Positions 60,919-64,000 of a stretch of DNA of 64,000 bases are shown one piece after another. A program made the position numbers and the translations under genes. Numbering within the stretch: the first letter of the stretch is position 1; every line of letters starts with the position of its first letter. Under the pieces are notes generated by a model that was given only the letters and a program-made list of their open reading frames with translations, did not search any database and had not been told where the DNA came from. The stretch is from an uncultured Oscillospiraceae bacterium (GTDB lineage: Bacteria > Bacillota > Clostridia > Oscillospirales > Ruminococcaceae): contig CAKSPD010000006.1 in the NCBI GenBank assembly GCA_934481385.1, positions 1 through 64,000 of the forward strand, in the 5' to 3' direction.

Positions 60919-62724
60919 GTGGATTTAAATGATTTTTACAGAGGTCTTTCCTTTACTGATTATGAATTTCTCGGAGCTAAAATTTCAGAATCAGGAACAA
61001 CTTTCCGAACCTATGCACCAAATGCCGTAAAAGTATCTGTTATAGGAGAGTTCAACGACTGGACTGACACTCCTATGAACAAAATCGAAAACGGACAGTT
61101 CTATGAATGTCATATTCCTGACGCAAAGGAAGGTATGATGTATAAATTCAGAATATACCATACTGAAGATGACTTTGTAGACCACTGTGACCCTTACGGC
61201 TACGGAATGGAACTCAGACCAGCAAATGCCTCAATAATAAGAGATTTGTCAGCATTTAAATTTGATGATAAAAAGTGGCTTGAAAAACGTACGGATTGTC
61301 ATGGACAGCCACTTAATATTTATGAAGTTCATCTCGGCTCATGGAAAACAAATCCCGATGATGAAAACGGCTGGTATAATTACAGCGAAATTGCTGACCT
61401 GCTTATCCCGTATGTCAAGGAAAACGGATATAACTACATCGAATTTATGCCACTCTGTGAACACCCCTGCGATGAATCATGGGGATATCAGAACACATGC
61501 TTTTTTGCTCCTACTTCAAGATACGGAACTGCTGTTCAGCTTATGGAGCTTGTAAACAAATGTCATAAAAATAATATCGGCGTTATTATCGACTTTGTAC
61601 CCGTTCACTTTGCAGTAGACGGCTATGCACTTGCAAATTATGACGGTACTCCCCTTTATGAATATCCCCACAACGATATAACACACAGCGAATGGGGAAG
61701 CTACAACTTTATTCATTCAAGAGGAGAAGTAAGAAGTTTTCTTCAGTCATCTGCTGATTTCTGGCTCAGCGTATTCCATTTTGACGGAATACGAATGGAC
61801 GCTATAAGCCGTATAATCTACTGGCAGGGAGATACCAATAGAGGCATAAATGATGTTGCTGTTTCGTTTCTGCGTGAAATGAATAACGGTCTTAAAAAAC
61901 GTCACCCAAATGCAATTCTCTGTGCAGAGGATTCAACAAACTATGCAATGGTTACAAAGCCATATTCCGAAGGCGGTCTTGCCTTTGACTATAAATGGGA
62001 TATGGGCTGGATGAATGATACTCTTGATTATTTCCGTCAGTATCCATGGATTCGTACACAGGAATACCACAAGCTTACATTCTCGATGATGTATTTCTAC
62101 AATGAACATTTTATACTTCCTCTTTCTCATGATGAAGTAGTTCATGAAAAAGCTACAATCATACAGAAAATGAACGGTGACTATGAACAGAAATTCCCGC
62201 AGGCAAGAGCTATGTACATGTATATGTATGCTCACCCCGGAAAAAAACTCAATTTTATGGGCAATGAAATTGCTCAGTTTCGTGAATGGGACGAAAAACG
62301 TGAACAGGACTGGGATTTGCTTAAATACCCGATACATGACTCATTCCATAAATTCATGAAAGACCTCAACAAACTTTATCTGAATACTCCTGCTCTTTAT
62401 ATGTGGGACGATGACCCGCAGGGATTTGAATGGCTTGACTGTCATCAGGAGGAAAAATGCGTTTATGTTATGAAAAGAAAATGCCCTATACAGCAGATTA
62501 CGGCAGTTTTCAACTTTAGCGGAACAGAACAGAATGACTTTGAAATAAATATTTCAAATGATGCCTGCTATAAACTCATAATGGCTTCCGATTTGCAGAA
62601 ATACGGCGGAAAAACTGAATACAAGAAAAAAACGTTCAGACCTGATAAAAAGGGAATCATAAAAATAACCCTCCCTCCTTTCTCAGCAGTTTTCTTTGAA
62701 GCCATACCTGAAAAAAAGATATAA
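60919..62724 (+). CDS. glgB: 1,4-alpha-glucan branching enzyme
   Basis: This 601-residue GH13 enzyme makes alpha-1,6 branches in glycogen. The N-terminal CBM48-type domain (SGTTFRTYAPNAVKVSVIGEFNDW) precedes the barrel with DFVPVHF, the nucleophile Asp in FDGIRMDAIS near 292, acid Glu in LCAEDST near 335, and the SHDEVVH motif near 405. The C-terminal beta domain is complete. The GTG at 60919 is chosen since ACGGAGATGA lies just before it; the ATG at 60910 sits inside that ribosome site. It is a lone gene, not in a glg operon. Confidence 0.93.
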   Translation: MDLNDFYRGLSFTDYEFLGAKISESGTTFRTYAPNAVKVSVIGEFNDWTDTPMNKIENGQFYECHIPDAKEGMMYKFRIYHTEDDFVDHCDPYGYGMELRPANASIIRDLSAFKFDDKKWLEKRTDCHGQPLNIYEVHLGSWKTNPDDENGWYNYSEIADLLIPYVKENGYNYIEFMPLCEHPCDESWGYQNTCFFAPTSRYGTAVQLMELVNKCHKNNIGVIIDFVPVHFAVDGYALANYDGTPLYEYPHNDITHSEWGSYNFIHSRGEVRSFLQSSADFWLSVFHFDGIRMDAISRIIYWQGDTNRGINDVAVSFLREMNNGLKKRHPNAILCAEDSTNYAMVTKPYSEGGLAFDYKWDMGWMNDTLDYFRQYPWIRTQEYHKLTFSMMYFYNEHFILPLSHDEVVHEKATIIQKMNGDYEQKFPQARAMYMYMYAHPGKKLNFMGNEIAQFREWDEKREQDWDLLKYPIHDSFHKFMKDLNKLYLNTPALYMWDDDPQGFEWLDCHQEEKCVYVMKRKCPIQQITAVFNFSGTEQNDFEINISNDACYKLIMASDLQKYGGKTEYKKKTFRPDKKGIIKITLPPFSAVFFEAIPEKKI

Positions 62725-62760
62725 AAAAAACGGGCAACCTTTATATTATAAAGGTTGCCC
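62725..62760. terminator. Terminator between glgB and spoVT
   Basis: GGGCAACCTTTAT and ATAAAGGTTGCCC form a perfect 13-bp stem. Eight T residues follow on the minus strand (spoVT side); the plus side has only TTGCTTTT. Confidence 0.88.
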
Positions 62761-62766
62761 TTGCTT

Positions 62767-63303
62767 TTAACATTCAAGTTGCTTTCCGAGAAACTGACTT
62801 GATGCAGTAATAAGACTTTTCTGAAGTTCTGTAACTTTGCCTGTGCCGTTTTCTATAAAGGCAACTGCTCCGGTAACATCTCCGTTTGAAATTATAGGCA
62901 TTACTGCAAGTCCGTTTTTTTCGACTCCTTCAGCAACAAAAAACTTTGAATTTTCATTGTTGCTGTAATACTGACCTCTGTTTTCCATAAGTTCTTCAAG
63001 CTGATTGCTTACACGTCTTTCAGAAAATTCCTTTTTTGAAACTCCTGAAGTTGCAACAACATGATCTCTGTCAAATATTACAACGGGACAGCCTGCAAGC
63101 TTATTCATAATATCAGCAATATGTCCTGCATTTTCAGTCATCTCACCTATTGCCGAATATTTTTTGAATATTACTTCTCCCTCACTGTTTGTATATATTT
63201 CAAGAGGGTCGCCCTCTCGTATACGCATTGTGCGTCTTATTTCCTTTGGAATAACAACTCGTCCCAAATCGTCTATACGTCGAACTATTCCGGTTGCTTT
63301 CAT
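62767..63303 (-). CDS. spoVT: Stage V sporulation regulator SpoVT
   Basis: The 178-residue protein, the same length as Bacillus subtilis SpoVT, has an AbrB-type swapped-hairpin DNA-binding domain (ATGIVRRIDDLGRVVIPKEI, RRTMRIREGDPLEIY). A GAF-like domain follows (PVVIFDRDHVVATSGVSKKEF, GAVAFIE). SpoVT tunes SigG-dependent forespore genes. GGAGGT supports the ATG at 63303, 36 codons into a longer frame. A SigG-like promoter lies upstream. Confidence 0.93.
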   Translation of the reverse strand: MKATGIVRRIDDLGRVVIPKEIRRTMRIREGDPLEIYTNSEGEVIFKKYSAIGEMTENAGHIADIMNKLAGCPVVIFDRDHVVATSGVSKKEFSERRVSNQLEELMENRGQYYSNNENSKFFVAEGVEKNGLAVMPIISNGDVTGAVAFIENGTGKVTELQKSLITASSQFLGKQLEC

Positions 63304-63347
63304 TATTCTGATACCTCCGTATACAAATTTTTTCGGATTTGTATTTG

Positions 63348-63377
63348 TAGTATGTGAAGTATCTGAAAAATTATACA
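63348..63377 (-). promoter_or_regulatory. SigG-type promoter of spoVT
   Basis: On the minus strand TGTATA (63372-63377), 17 bp, CATACTA (63348-63354), against the SigG consensus TGAATA-N17/18-CATACTA: one mismatch. spoVT is SigG-dependent in Bacillus subtilis. Confidence 0.65.
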
Positions 63378-63403
63378 AATTTATTTTGAAAAATATGAAA
63401 AAA

Positions 63404-64000
63404 TTATTCAATTACAAAATGAACAGGCATACCGTTTTTCATTTTCTGTTCAACTTCTCCCTGAATAAGCGGGAGGAAATATTTTATTGCCTCATCGGAA
63501 ATATTATTTCCCTCATCATTAATCCATTCCATAGGGAAATATTTTTCGTGGTTTGCAGTCTGTGATACAGGAACACTTTCAATGTGTATTCTGTAAGGCT
63601 CGGAGCTGTCACGGATATAGCACATCATACAGCCTGTTTTTCCCTCAAGTGCAGTTTTTACGGCACATCTGCCTATTTCAACTGATTCATCAATATCAGT
63701 TTTTGATGCTATATGCGAACTGCATCTCTGCATAACATTAAGCTCAACTGAACGAACCTTGCATTTAAGCTCATCTGAAACAACGTTTTCAAGATATTTT
63801 CCTATTCCTGAAAGATACTGATGACCAAATGCATCTGTTTTTCCGGAACGGTACTGATGTGAATTTTCAAGCTTCACACCCTCTGAAACAGCAACAATAA
63901 CAGCTTTATGTTCTTTCTGAACACGTTTTACATCTTCGATAAATTTATCAACGTTAAACGGAACTTCAGGAAGATATATAAAATGCGGAGCGGTTTCACC
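63404..64000 (-). CDS. 6-phosphofructokinase, long type (3' part only)
   Basis: The last 198 residues are visible; the gene continues past the right edge. They fit the C-terminal half of about 400-residue phosphofructokinases, often pyrophosphate-dependent: PHFIYLPEVPF, VIVAVSEGV, TDAFGHQYLSG, then KVRSVELNVMQRCSSHIASKTD and EWINDEGNNIS near the end. Donor specificity depends on residues outside the window. It is followed by spoVT after 100 bases. It is a second phosphofructokinase in this window. Confidence 0.85.
   Translation of the reverse strand, partial: GETAPHFIYLPEVPFNVDKFIEDVKRVQKEHKAVIVAVSEGVKLENSHQYRSGKTDAFGHQYLSGIGKYLENVVSDELKCKVRSVELNVMQRCSSHIASKTDIDESVEIGRCAVKTALEGKTGCMMCYIRDSSEPYRIHIESVPVSQTANHEKYFPMEWINDEGNNISDEAIKYFLPLIQGEVEQKMKNGMPVHFVIE

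Noticed and set aside
1..64000. CRISPR arrays, insertion sequences, prophage, tRNA genes
   Set aside because: No regularly spaced repeats, no transposase or integrase, and no cloverleaf-like sequence was found by eye; the genes are almost all core functions.

Overview
The window reads as chromosomal core DNA of a low-GC, Gram-positive, cellulosome-forming anaerobe close to Ruminococcus (flavefaciens group). The basis is a family 48 cellulase with a C-terminal dockerin (35704-38157), a second dockerin protein of the same class (45164-46003), Firmicutes gene orders (dnaG-sigA, spoIIAA-spoIIAB-sigF, and the yloC-to-spoVM cluster), near-consensus sigma-A promoters and AGGAGG-type ribosome binding sites. 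By eye the DNA is AT-rich. I saw no phage, transposon, CRISPR array, tRNA or rRNA gene.

Left part (1-21600). Tandem leftward promoters lie at the edge. They are followed by a phosphoglucomutase, sigG, rpmE, a YigZ-family gene, dnaG-sigA, a cohesin-like lipoprotein, two membrane protein genes, an HD hydrolase, the spoIIA operon, a BofC-like gene, a class A penicillin-binding protein with a THUMP methyltransferase, a short-chain dehydrogenase, DAHP synthase, a foldase-like lipoprotein and a repeat-bearing membrane protein.

Middle (21600-38200). A leftward cluster of about 13.4 kb runs yloC-remA-gmk-rpoZ-priA-def-fmt-yugP-rsmB-rlmN-prpC-prkC-rsgA-thiN. It ends in a 27-codon reading frame that matches SpoVM position by position, in the same place as in Bacillus subtilis. 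The cluster joins nucleotide supply, translation initiation, rRNA modification, replication restart and the PrkC/PrpC phospho-signalling pair. The GH48 cellulase gene lies just upstream with its own strong promoter and a UUCG-loop terminator.

Right part (38200-64000). Here are a Gld-like ABC exporter operon, an HtrA protease, a probable stand-alone small RNA (about 44951-45085), the second dockerin gene, a two-component system, two cyclic-di-GMP proteins (a PAS-degenerate GGDEF-EAL protein and a LacI-type sensor fused to GGDEF), a phosphofructokinase, ppa-prs, an MreB-like gene with recD2, a TetR-type regulator divergent from glgB with a perfect 29-bp palindrome over the glgB promoter, spoVT behind a sigma-G-like promoter, and the 3' part of a second phosphofructokinase.

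Sporulation is a recurring theme: sigF, its partners, sigG, spoVT, spoVM and a BofC-like gene all look intact, and several carry plausible forespore promoters. The most notable less-described items are the spoVM frame and its ribosome-site-masking hairpin, the small RNA, the glgB/TetR palindrome, the Ca-binding-like tail on PrkC, and the lipoprotein carrying two cohesin-like half domains.
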